In this document: positions 1 through 6,191 of the stretch, in pieces
Numbering within the stretch: the stretch's first letter is position 1
Layout of the letters: every line of letters begins with the position of its first letter
Assembly (NCBI GenBank): GCA_020717845.1
Contig: DYDG01000008.1
Coordinates: 10,318 to 44,838, forward strand
Length of the DNA: 34,521 bases
Source: Marinifilum sp.
GTDB taxonomy: Bacteria > UBA9089 > CG2-30-40-21
Reading direction: 5' to 3'
Position numbers and translations under genes: made by a program
Notes under the pieces: model-generated
What the model was told of the DNA's origin: nothing
Database searches by the model: none
The model's input: only the letters and a program-made list of their open reading frames with translations

Positions 1-434
1 TTGGGAGAGAGGGCAGCCGAACAATTTTCGCACAAAATAGAGGGAACAGCAGTGTCTGAGGACACATTGAGTAGAGTGGGTGATACTGACCAACTACGGA
101 TTCAACTGGGGATGGTTCATCAGGAAGGAGCAGCAGATGAAATGGGGGAAGGGCTTATTGAGCCTGCTGGGATTAACCCTACAGTCCCATCTGCCTCAGA
201 CCAGACTGACCAGATAGCACTCGATAAGTTGAGTGCTTTGAAATTACATGGTTATTCTCACACGAAATTGGGAGAGAGGGCAGCCGAACAATTTTCGCAC
301 AAAATAGAGGGAACAGCAGTGTCTGAGGACACATTGAGTAGAGTGGGTGATACTGACCAACTACGGATTCAACTGGGGATGGTTCATCAGGAAGGAGCAG
401 CAGATGAAATGGGGGAAGGGCTTATTGAGCCTGC
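1..434 (+). repeat. Exact 167-bp direct repeat, 267-bp period
   Basis: Bases 1-167 and 268-434 are identical base for base, and identity stops sharply at 168/435. The left limit is unknown because copy 1 begins at the window edge. The period of 267 bp is 89 codons, so the reading frame is kept. The intervening 100 bp aligns only weakly at protein level with bases 435-534, so an old repeat family has been duplicated again recently. Confidence 0.97.
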
Positions 435-846
435 CAAGGTTAGTCCCGCAGATATATCTATTTTAGAACAGAGGGGAGTGCTTCATAAACTGTCTACTTC
501 AAAATCAGTGGGTTATCCCCCTACAGAATCAAGTATGGAAATAGCTGCACAGTTACCCGAAAAGATAGGAGGGCAAATAGCATTACTGGCAGAAAAGTGG
601 TTTGAAACCAATAAGGGTTCGGTAGTATCTCAAAACGGGTTGGCAAATGAAGCGAACACAGCCAAAAATCTACAACCAGAAATCTATAATCTGCAATCAA
701 ACCCAATCACCCCTTTAGTAAATAATACATTTAATATCCAGCTTTCACAAAATCAAAAGAAAAGCGTAGAGGATATACAATTGTTGGAGGAAAGGATTAA
801 TAAAATACTTGTAGAACAAGCTAAGAGATATGGGATTTTAGTTTAG
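1..846 (+). CDS. Probable phage/CIS tape measure protein, C-terminal part (5' end outside window)
   Basis: The open frame runs in from the left edge. The TTG at base 1 is unlikely to be the start, because the identical codon in the second repeat copy (268) is an internal Leu following Lys. The 281 visible residues contain an exactly duplicated block (residues 1-55 and 90-144, period 89) and a third, diverged copy, recognisable by repeated KLS..K..GY..T and AAxxxxxKI patterns. The C-terminus has VNNTFNIQL, then an acidic helical stretch ending ILVEQAKRYGI. As I know the family, this NNTFNI plus short amphipathic helix arrangement is typical of tape measure C-termini. The position just before a DNA-circulation-type protein, hub and spike also fits the Mu gp42 or XkdO slot. 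The role would be to set tail length and occupy the tube lumen. The alternative is an unrelated repeat protein. A compound hairpin follows directly. Confidence 0.55.
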   Translation: MGERAAEQFSHKIEGTAVSEDTLSRVGDTDQLRIQLGMVHQEGAADEMGEGLIEPAGINPTVPSASDQTDQIALDKLSALKLHGYSHTKLGERAAEQFSHKIEGTAVSEDTLSRVGDTDQLRIQLGMVHQEGAADEMGEGLIEPAKVSPADISILEQRGVLHKLSTSKSVGYPPTESSMEIAAQLPEKIGGQIALLAEKWFETNKGSVVSQNGLANEANTAKNLQPEIYNLQSNPITPLVNNTFNIQLSQNQKKSVEDIQLLEERINKILVEQAKRYGILV

Positions 847-943
847 TTGGTTTTGTTAGTTTAGTTGGTTAATTAGTCGTAGTCGTAGTTGTAGGATGGG
901 TGCTAACCCATCTATTCCTAACTAACCCCAACCAACAAACCAC
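842..943. repeat. Compound hairpin with GGATGGGT/ACCCATC core (copy 1)
   Basis: The inner palindrome GGATGGGTGCTAACCCATC (about 893-911) is bracketed by a TTAGTTGG-rich left arm (842-870) and a complementary CTAACC/CCAACC-rich right arm (919-943). A long two-part stem results. It fills the gap between the tape-measure-like gene and the next gene, ending at that gene's ribosome-binding site (GGAG at 944-947). Two other gaps in the tail operon have the same architecture. Confidence 0.85.
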
Positions 944-952
944 GGAGCAAAC

Positions 953-1849
953 ATGATAATAAAGCCAATATTGGACAAATGGGAGATAAAAGGAATACAG
1001 TCTATTAGTACCACCGAAAATCGTGCTTTAATAGAGCATACGATTCCAGGGCTGGCTGGAAATCTATTACAGGATATGGGGGAAGTGTCTACCTCGATTA
1101 TTATCCAGGGAACATTACCTCATGCAGATGACATTCGGGATAAATTTTTAGAAGAGGTGCGAAAGAAATTTGTGGCTGGTGAACCCATACCATTTATGGC
1201 AGATATTATTACTGAGACAGATGTAAAAGAGGTGGTTATTTCTAACTTTCAGATAACAGAAATAGCTGGTTCAGCAGAGCCATGTCAGTATCTGATTAAT
1301 TTAAAAGAATATATCCCACCACCTGAACCAGCAGCAGCCACTGCTATGGCAGACATACAAACAGATATTGATTTAGAGGCTGATTTAGGAGTTCAAACAA
1401 CAGTTCAATCTCTTTTTGACGACATGCAGGCAGAATCCAGTCTAACAGATCTCGGGCTTGATACCGATAAGATAGGCGCTGTCATGGATAACATGGATTC
1501 TGGTCAACTTAATAACTTTCTTGATAGCATAGGAGATGAAGGGTTAGGTAAATTTGGAGAGGTATTAGACGATCTTGGGATAGATGCTATTAAGCAATTA
1601 GCCGAATCTCTGGGGTTGAGTTTGCCTTTAGGAGGATATGCAGGATCAGAAGAGGTGCTTGCAGATTTGTTAGGAGGAGTAAAGGGAATGGTAGGTGGTG
1701 ACTCAGGAGAGTGGGGTTCGGTAATTGGAACAACCTCAGGTAAGATTATAGGCAAATTGTTACTTACTTTAGTGGGAGGAGGTGATGGCAAAACAGACTG
1801 GGACGGCTTAACAGATACCTTTAAGGATACGTTAGGTAAACTGTTTTAG
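953..1849 (+). CDS. DNA-circulation-type tail protein (Mu gp43-like N-terminus)
   Basis: This 298-residue protein has an N-terminal ~120-residue domain containing a W-x-I, then IPGLAGNLLQDMG, an IIIQGTL strand, a helix with a basic RKKF, and FQITEIAG. This pattern resembles the phage DNA-circulation N-terminal family (Mu gp43-type), which sits between tape measure and hub in Mu-like tails. After a PPPEP linker (about residues 121-126) the rest is an Asp/Gly/Leu-rich region of short repeats (LDxDKIG, GxGKFG, LLGGVKG) with no recognised fold. The start is the ATG at 953 with GGAG five bases upstream. Known members of this slot join the tape measure to the baseplate hub. The name is historical, and a role in DNA circularisation is not implied. 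A LysM-bearing XkdP equivalent was considered, but no LysM motif is visible. Confidence 0.5.
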   Translation: MIIKPILDKWEIKGIQSISTTENRALIEHTIPGLAGNLLQDMGEVSTSIIIQGTLPHADDIRDKFLEEVRKKFVAGEPIPFMADIITETDVKEVVISNFQITEIAGSAEPCQYLINLKEYIPPPEPAAATAMADIQTDIDLEADLGVQTTVQSLFDDMQAESSLTDLGLDTDKIGAVMDNMDSGQLNNFLDSIGDEGLGKFGEVLDDLGIDAIKQLAESLGLSLPLGGYAGSEEVLADLLGGVKGMVGGDSGEWGSVIGTTSGKIIGKLLLTLVGGGDGKTDWDGLTDTFKDTLGKLF

Positions 1850-1890
1850 CTAAAGCGAATGAATTTTTAATAATTAAGGAGGTGTTGGAA

Positions 1891-2073
1891 ATGGCTTTTA
1901 ATGCTGCTGATGTGGGCAAACTTAAAGTGGAGATCACAAAAGAAGATGGGATTCTGGCAAAAATAAATGATCTGGCTATGGCCACTCCGGAACAACAAAG
2001 CTCCAAAATAGTTCCTTTAATTGGTGCGATAATAGGTCTGCTTATGACAGCTATTGAAGCAGCAATGGACTGA
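1891..2073 (+). CDS. Small tail-cluster protein of unknown function
   Basis: This protein has 60 residues. The ATG at 1891 is preferred over the in-frame GTG at 1882, because the GTG lies inside the strong Shine-Dalgarno AAGGAGGTG (1876-1884), which gives six bases of spacing to 1891. The N-terminal half is mixed and charged (KLKVEITKEDGI). The C-terminal half is a hydrophobic, glycine-containing helix (about residues 44-58, VPLIGAIIGLLMTAIEAA) that could be a membrane or lumen-packing helix. I do not recognise the family. Its place between the circulation-type protein and the wall peptidase suggests a small tail component, chaperone or holin-like peptide; a holin normally has more than one membrane helix. 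A good hairpin (2086-2127) follows the stop. Confidence 0.6.
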   Translation: MAFNAADVGKLKVEITKEDGILAKINDLAMATPEQQSSKIVPLIGAIIGLLMTAIEAAMD

Positions 2074-2085
2074 CTTATTCATGCT

Positions 2086-2127
2086 CATAAGGGTGTATTA
2101 TTGGTTTTGAAATAGTACATCCTTATG
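2086..2127 (+). terminator. Stem-loop after the 60-residue gene, possible terminator
   Basis: CATAAGGGTGTA (2086-2097) pairs with TACATCCTTATG (2116-2127) across an 18-base loop, with one G-U wobble. It lies 12 bases past the stop codon. There is no clean T-run after it, so it could be an attenuator, an RNA-stability element or another dispersed repeat rather than a true intrinsic terminator. Confidence 0.4.
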
Positions 2128-2180
2128 AAACTTATCAAATGGGGAATACAAAGCATTGGTGCTTTAGTGGTTTGAACGGC

Positions 2181-2440
2181 TATACTCGATGTTCAAGTTT
2201 TTCGGTAATTGTTTGTTGTAGGATGGGTGATAACCCATCTATTCCATCAACGCAGGTCAGACAAAGCGACGTGTAACAATCTCTACCCATCCAGATGGTA
2301 CCCTTACATTTTGCGGTATGTGCAAACCAAAGAGGGGATAGATGGGTTAGCACCCATCCTACATCATTTCAGATGCAGGGTTTTGAGGTGATGGCAAAGG
2401 TTCTGCTTATCCTTCAAAAAAACTTGAACATCGAGTTATA
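2181..2440. mobile_element. MITE-like element 1 (260 bp, terminal inverted repeats)
   Basis: The left end TATACTCGATGTTCAAG (2181-2197, continuing in T-rich sequence to 2203) is matched in inverted orientation by the right end (about 2416-2440; reverse complement TATAACTCGATGTTCAAG plus Ts). The two ends differ by one inserted A plus the length of the T-run. There is no coding capacity. The interior holds two opposed copies of the GGATGGGT/ACCCATC palindrome. The same ends, with a different interior, occur at 11579-11891. Both elements stop 12-16 bases before the ribosome-binding site of a tail gene. The TA at each tip could be a target duplication, but this is inference. Bases 2074-2466 hold no gene. 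Confidence 0.6.
2217..2363. repeat. Opposed pair of GGATGGGT/ACCCATC palindromes
   Basis: TGTAGGATGGGTGATAACCC (2217-2236, continuing to ATTCC at 2245) and a reverse copy at 2336-2363 (gatgggttagcacccatcc core) face each other inside MITE-like element 1. Each copy can fold alone and the two can pair with each other. Confidence 0.85.
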
Positions 2441-2466
2441 GGAATTTTAATGGAGGTATGAGCTTT

Positions 2467-3195
2467 ATGAAAATGGGATTACATATTTTAGGTAAAGATG
2501 AGCAGCTTAAAGGGGTGGTTAAGGTTGAGCTGCCAGGGATATATCCGAAGGGAGACCCGCTTCCTGAACATATGGCTAAGTTAGTAGAAGAGGCGGCTGT
2601 GGGACTTGCAAAGGTATACGAACAGATAGTTGAAGAAGGCGGACATTTGTATATTAGCGATATGCTGCGTTCAGCAGCTATGCAGCAAAAAGCCCATGAA
2701 GATTGGAAATCAGGGAGAAAGTCTTCTTATAGCCCACCAGCATGTAGTAGTGTGCATGAATCTGGGCGGGCAATCGATATTGATCCGTTTGATACCGGAA
2801 TTGGACATAAAAGGGTTAGAGAAATTCTGAATGCTAATGGCTGGACAAATATTGTTCCTACCCTTACTGGTAAGGAATGCTGGCATTATGAATTTCGTGG
2901 AAAAAAATGGAATGAATATTACAAGAATCATGATTATAAGTCTATGGCAAGAGGGATGAAGGAAGAGATTGGTAATTTAGCTGCCTTAGAACAGGCTGAA
3001 AAAAATGAAGAAGATATGAAATGGGTTCAGGAATCTCTTAATAAATTAATGGGTACAACGCTGCCAACAGATGGTGACTTTGGGGCAAAGACTAAGTCTG
3101 TGGTAATGCAATTCCAGAAAAAGTACGGTCTGCAAGCAGATGGAATCCCGGGTCCTAAAGCTAAGGCTAAAATGAAAGAACTGTTGGAGGCATAG
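2467..3195 (+). CDS. M15-family peptidoglycan peptidase with C-terminal peptidoglycan-binding domain
   Basis: The protein has 242 residues. The ATG at 2467 is preferred because GGAGGT (2452-2457) abuts the upstream in-frame ATG at 2458 (spacing zero) but is nine bases from 2467. The N-terminal catalytic domain carries the LAS/M15 zinc signature: SVHESGRAIDID (His97, Asp104) and CWHYEF (His140). Residues ~183-242 form a PG_binding_1-type repeat (VQESLNKLMG, TDGDFGAKT, VMQFQKKYGLQADGIPG). The expected reaction is cleavage of peptide bonds in peptidoglycan stem peptides. Inside a tail operon, between tape measure and hub genes, it is most likely a tail-associated wall hydrolase that helps the tube cross the murein, or an endolysin or release factor for the particles. 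No signal peptide is seen, so delivery by the particle or by lysis is expected. Confidence 0.85.
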   Translation: MKMGLHILGKDEQLKGVVKVELPGIYPKGDPLPEHMAKLVEEAAVGLAKVYEQIVEEGGHLYISDMLRSAAMQQKAHEDWKSGRKSSYSPPACSSVHESGRAIDIDPFDTGIGHKRVREILNANGWTNIVPTLTGKECWHYEFRGKKWNEYYKNHDYKSMARGMKEEIGNLAALEQAEKNEEDMKWVQESLNKLMGTTLPTDGDFGAKTKSVVMQFQKKYGLQADGIPGPKAKAKMKELLEA

Positions 3196-3214
3196 AATTT
3201 AAAGGGATGATTGT

Positions 3215-4219
3215 GTGATAAATATGCTTAAACCAGCTTATAAATTAACCATAGGTTCAACTACTATTGACTCTTCAACTGACCCAACAGCCAGTATAAT
3301 AGTCAGTATCGAGGTTAGGCTTGATATAGATATTCCGGCTGATAGCTTTGAGATTGTCCTGGGACAGATACGTGAATTAAGTATAGCCAGAGGTGATAGT
3401 GCAACAGTAGAGTTAGGCGATAAAGATAGTCTGCTAAAGGTGATGGAAGGCACTGTGGCGACTATTAAATCAACCATAACTCAGACAAAAATAACAGGTT
3501 TCAACGCTATCTCCAAACTTCTTGCTTTGCGTATCAACCAGGTCTATGAAAAACAGACTGCCGGGGCTATTGTGGCTGATTTAGCCAGTCAGGCAGGGGT
3601 AGATGTTGGTGAAAAAGAAGATGGGATTGAGTTTCCCTATTATACCATTGATTCTAATAAGAATGCTTATGAACATATACGAGAGTTGAGTAAAAAATGT
3701 GGGTTTGATGTCTATCTGACATCGGATAGCAAGTTGACCTTTAAAAAGTTTGCTAAAACATCTGCTGATCATATATTTGAATACAGCAAAGATATTATTG
3801 AGTTCGAGAAATATGCTCAGGAAGAGGTATTAGCACAAGTTACTATCTTTGGTGAAAGCCCGTCAAGCTCTCAAGGGGATGAAACCTCACACTGGCTAAC
3901 AAAGAGCTTTGAGGATTACAAAGGCACCTCAGGCTCTGGCACAGAATTGAAGATTGAAGATGTAACTATCAAGACTAAAGATGCGGCTGATACCTTTGCT
4001 AATGCTGAATTAAACACTCTTAAAAAGAATACTGTCAGTGGTATTCTGAAGATATTGGGTAATGCCAATATTAAATTGGGTGATGCCATTGAGATTAAAG
4101 GGATGCCAAATGAAGAGATGAATGGTGTGTTTCAGGTGCGAAGTATATGCCACTACTTGAGTAAAGAAAGTGGATTTATTACTCAAGTAGGGATTAGAGG
4201 GTTAACAATTAACAATTGA
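3215..4219 (+). CDS. gpD-type baseplate hub protein
   Basis: The protein has 334 residues. The GTG start at 3215 has AAAGGGA seven bases upstream; an ATG at 3224 is possible but poorly spaced. The sequence shows the gpD/gp44/XkdQ hub pattern: an N-terminal strand set with PADSFEIVLG (about residues 37-50), a central helix-rich stretch (AGAIVADLASQAG; AYEHIRELSKKCGFDVYLTSDSKLTFKK) and a C-terminal beta region ending GVFQVRSICHYLSKESGFITQ. In known systems this trimer links tube to spike and adopts a VgrG/gp27-like fold. The last codons (LTINN and stop) lie inside the heptamer repeat array that begins at about 4201, so the native C-terminus has probably been replaced or trimmed by the repeat. 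The spike gene follows after an inserted four-helix-bundle gene. Confidence 0.75.
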   Translation: MINMLKPAYKLTIGSTTIDSSTDPTASIIVSIEVRLDIDIPADSFEIVLGQIRELSIARGDSATVELGDKDSLLKVMEGTVATIKSTITQTKITGFNAISKLLALRINQVYEKQTAGAIVADLASQAGVDVGEKEDGIEFPYYTIDSNKNAYEHIRELSKKCGFDVYLTSDSKLTFKKFAKTSADHIFEYSKDIIEFEKYAQEEVLAQVTIFGESPSSSQGDETSHWLTKSFEDYKGTSGSGTELKIEDVTIKTKDAADTFANAELNTLKKNTVSGILKILGNANIKLGDAIEIKGMPNEEMNGVFQVRSICHYLSKESGFITQVGIRGLTINN

Positions 4220-4253
4220 CAATTCACAATTCACAATTGACAATTAGCAATTA
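4204..4253. repeat. Heptamer array, left flank of four-helix-bundle gene
   Basis: Tandem near-7-mers of the form ACAATTG/ACAATTC (AACAATTGACAATTCACAAT and onward) run from about 4204 to 4253. The orientation is opposite to the array at 4637-4707. The hub stop codon TGA (4217-4219) lies inside the array. Confidence 0.9.
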
Positions 4254-4278
4254 ATAATTATATTTGAGGTTAATAAAA

Positions 4279-4638
4279 GTGGCAAAAGGAGATGATATTC
4301 AGGAGAGGTTAATTGATTTTGCTGTAAAAATAATAAAACTGTGCACATCTTTACCCAAAATACAGTCGGGTAGACATGTGGCGGACCAACTTCTTCGTTG
4401 TGGCACTTCGCCTGCTCCAAATTATGGAGAAGCTCGCGGTGCAGAAAGTAGAAACGACTTTGTACATAAACTTGGAATTGCACTTAAGGAACTAAACGAG
4501 TCTGGAATTTGGCTTGAAATAATCAAACGCAGTGAGATGCTGGACTTAGACATTATTGAACCGATTATGACTGAATGTAGTGAGCTTGCAAAAATAATTA
4601 GTTCGAGTATCCGCACTGTTGGGAAAAAGGAGAACTAA
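4279..4638 (+). CDS. Four-helix bundle protein (23S rRNA IVP/avd-like family)
   Basis: The protein has 119 residues. GTG at 4279 has GAGG nine bases upstream; TTG at 4264 is the alternative. It consists of four amphipathic helices with the family landmarks DIQERLIDFAVKIIKL, VADQLLRCGTSPAPNYGEARGAES, FVHKLGIALKELNESGIWLEII and a C-terminal ELAKIISSSIRTV helix. This is the four-helix-bundle family first known from 23S rRNA intervening sequences and related to the avd accessory protein of diversity-generating retroelements. Its molecular function outside retroelements is unknown. No reverse transcriptase or variable repeat is visible here. The gene sits between hub and spike, where no tail gene is expected, and is flanked by opposed heptamer arrays, which suggests insertion as a cassette. 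It keeps operon orientation, so downstream tail genes may still be transcribed. Confidence 0.8.
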   Translation: MAKGDDIQERLIDFAVKIIKLCTSLPKIQSGRHVADQLLRCGTSPAPNYGEARGAESRNDFVHKLGIALKELNESGIWLEIIKRSEMLDLDIIEPIMTECSELAKIISSSIRTVGKKEN

Positions 4639-4707
4639 TGGTGAATTGTGAATTGTCAATGGTGAATTGTGAATTGTGAATGGTGAATGGTGAATGGTGA
4701 ATTGTGA
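4637..4707. repeat. Heptamer array, right flank of four-helix-bundle gene
   Basis: Tandem TGAATTG/TGAATGG units (GGTGAATTGTGAATTGTCAA and onward) run from the stop of the four-helix-bundle gene to just before the spike gene's AAGGAG. This is the inverse complement of the array at 4204-4253, so the two could form a large stem with the gene in the loop. Confidence 0.9.
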
Positions 4708-4721
4708 CAAGGAGATATAAA

Positions 4722-5600
4722 ATGCCAAATCTCGTAGATACTATTCAAAAGATCGTTCAGCATGAGTTGCAAAAGATACGAATTGGTGAATTAGGGGTAG
4801 TAACTTCTGTATTCCCTCATGCTGATGATGGCGATAAGGATAATTACGAATGTAATGTAAAGCTGAAAAATAGCGGTCTGGAGTTGCGTAAAGTGCCAGT
4901 AGCTACAGGCCATATTGGAACGGTTGCTATCCCGAATGTAGGCGATCTGGTGCTGTTGTCTTTTGTTAAAGGGGATGTGAATCAGGCAATTATTACCAGT
5001 AGATTATACAACGATGAGGACAGACCGCCAGCAAACAAACCCAATGAGATTATTCATCGGCTGCCACTTCATGCTGAGGATGATAAGGCAATTAAGTTAG
5101 AATTGCGAAATATTGAAGATAATACTCCTCCACGTGAGCTATTGTTAGAGATGCCTGAAAAGATTAAGATGCAAATAGTTGATACTAAAGTCTATCTTCA
5201 GGTAGGAGAGACAAAAGTTACTATTGTCCAGGAGGGTGATAGTGACGGTAAACTGACTATCGAGACCGGAAAATCAAAAATGACCATGAACCAGGATGGT
5301 GATATTGTTGTTGAATCAGAGGCAAAACTTGAGATTAAAACTAAAGCAGATACCATTATTACATCTGAAGGTAAACTTGATTTAATATCAAAAGGTGATA
5401 TGTCCCTGTCTGGCCCCAATATTAATATCAAAAGTGACCAGGCAACTAAAATTGAAGCAGGCACTGATGGCACATTCAAAATAGGTGCCTCTGGAAAGAT
5501 AGAAACCGGAGCACCGTTGACCATTAAGTCAGGGGCAACTGCAAAGATAGAGGCTTCTGCTACGATGGATATTAAAGGGGCGATGGTGAATATTAATTAG
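4722..5600 (+). CDS. gpV/gp45-type baseplate spike protein
   Basis: The protein has 292 residues. The ATG at 4722 has AAGGAG (4709-4714) seven bases upstream; the in-frame GTG at 4704 lies inside the repeat array and is rejected. The N-terminal ~100 residues form an OB-like domain (RIGELGVVTSVFPH, VKLKNSGLELRKVPVA, AIPNVGDLVLLSFVKGDVN, AIITSRLYND), matching phage V/gp45 spikes and the VgrG gp5 domain. From about residue 140 the sequence turns into short beta-repeats (KLEIKTKADTII, KLDLISKGDMSL, INIKSDQATKIEAG, LTIKSGATAKIEAS) of the triple-stranded beta-helix type. The trimer would form the membrane-piercing needle below the hub. The PAAR gene downstream would cap its tip. The long helix compared with Mu gp45 suggests an extended spike. 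Confidence 0.8.
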   Translation: MPNLVDTIQKIVQHELQKIRIGELGVVTSVFPHADDGDKDNYECNVKLKNSGLELRKVPVATGHIGTVAIPNVGDLVLLSFVKGDVNQAIITSRLYNDEDRPPANKPNEIIHRLPLHAEDDKAIKLELRNIEDNTPPRELLLEMPEKIKMQIVDTKVYLQVGETKVTIVQEGDSDGKLTIETGKSKMTMNQDGDIVVESEAKLEIKTKADTIITSEGKLDLISKGDMSLSGPNINIKSDQATKIEAGTDGTFKIGASGKIETGAPLTIKSGATAKIEASATMDIKGAMVNIN

Positions 5601-5685
5601 TTGAGTTAGTTGGGTTGGTTGAGTTTGGAGGTAGGATGGGTGATAACCCATCTATTCTATTAACTAACCAAACTAACTCAACAAA
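5598..5685. repeat. Compound hairpin with GGATGGGT/ACCCATC core (copy 2)
   Basis: A left arm TTGAGTTAGTTGGGTTGGTT (5601-5620, continuing to 5627), a core at 5631-5658 and a right arm TAACTAACCAAACTAACTCA (5661-5680, continuing to 5685) form a two-part stem. It begins at the spike stop codon and fills the gap to the PAAR gene. Confidence 0.88.
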
Positions 5686-5718
5686 CAAAACGAACTAAAC
5701 CAAACGGAGCAAGCCAAA

Positions 5719-6111
5719 ATGGGTATGCCAGCAGCCAAACAAGGTGACCAGATAATGGCCACAGATATACATATTATTATGATTCCGAGTCCTGGAGGGC
5801 CGATACCGACACCATTACCACATCCATTCGTCGGAATTATAAATGGTGGGTTAAGCAGCGATGTAAAGATTATGGGTATGCCGGCAGCAACTATGAACTC
5901 AACAGCACAGAATGTACCACCGCATATTCCACAGGGTGGTCCGTTTCAGAAACCGCCTACAAATAAGGCGACTATTCAGATTGGTAGTATGACAGTGAAG
6001 ATAAACGGTAAGATGGCTGCCAGAAATGGTGATATGGCTATGACTTGCAATGACCCGGCAGATATGCCGATAGGAACTGTAATGGCTGTGGGAACAGTGA
6101 TGATTGGGTGA
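5719..6111 (+). CDS. PAAR-motif spike-tip protein
   Basis: The protein has 130 residues, with an ATG start and GGAG nine bases upstream. It has the features of PAAR-like tip proteins: two MGMPAA segments (residues 1-6 and ~54-59), a PHPFVGIINGG turn, a central PPHIPQGGPF, and a C-terminal ATIQIGSMTVKINGKMAARNGDMAMTC-type repeat unit. In known type VI secretion and injection systems PAAR proteins form a zinc-bound cone that sharpens the VgrG/gpV spike and can carry effectors. This copy has no effector domain fused to it. Adjacency to the spike gene fits that role. PAAR genes are unusual in classic Mu or PBSX prophages and more usual in injection systems, which slightly favours a domesticated device. 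Confidence 0.75.
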   Translation: MGMPAAKQGDQIMATDIHIIMIPSPGGPIPTPLPHPFVGIINGGLSSDVKIMGMPAATMNSTAQNVPPHIPQGGPFQKPPTNKATIQIGSMTVKINGKMAARNGDMAMTCNDPADMPIGTVMAVGTVMIG

Positions 6112-6178
6112 TTAGTTGGTTTGGTTAGTTGTAGGATGGGTGCTAACCCATCTCGAACTCTCAACCAACAAAACCAAA
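6112..6178. repeat. Compound hairpin with GGATGGGT/ACCCATC core (copy 3)
   Basis: A left arm TTAGTTGGTTTGGTTAGTT (6112-6130), a core from 6131 (GGATGGGTGCTAACCCATC) and a right arm rich in CAACCAACAAAACC (6161-6178) follow directly on the PAAR stop codon. The ribosome-binding site of the next gene overlaps the end of the right arm. Confidence 0.85.
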
Positions 6179-6191
6179 AGGAGTATTCATC

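Noticed and set aside
2209-2391. Short open frame in the 2074-2457 gap
   Set aside because: It runs through MITE-like element 1 and its palindromes, has no ribosome-binding site, and its sequence is that of the repeat.
4279-4638. Diversity-generating retroelement accessory gene (avd)
   Set aside because: The family relationship is real, but no reverse transcriptase, template repeat or variable repeat is visible in the window.
4204-4707. CRISPR array, suggested by regularly spaced short repeats
   Set aside because: The repeat units are about 7 bp, contiguous and degenerate with no unique spacers, and no cas gene is nearby.
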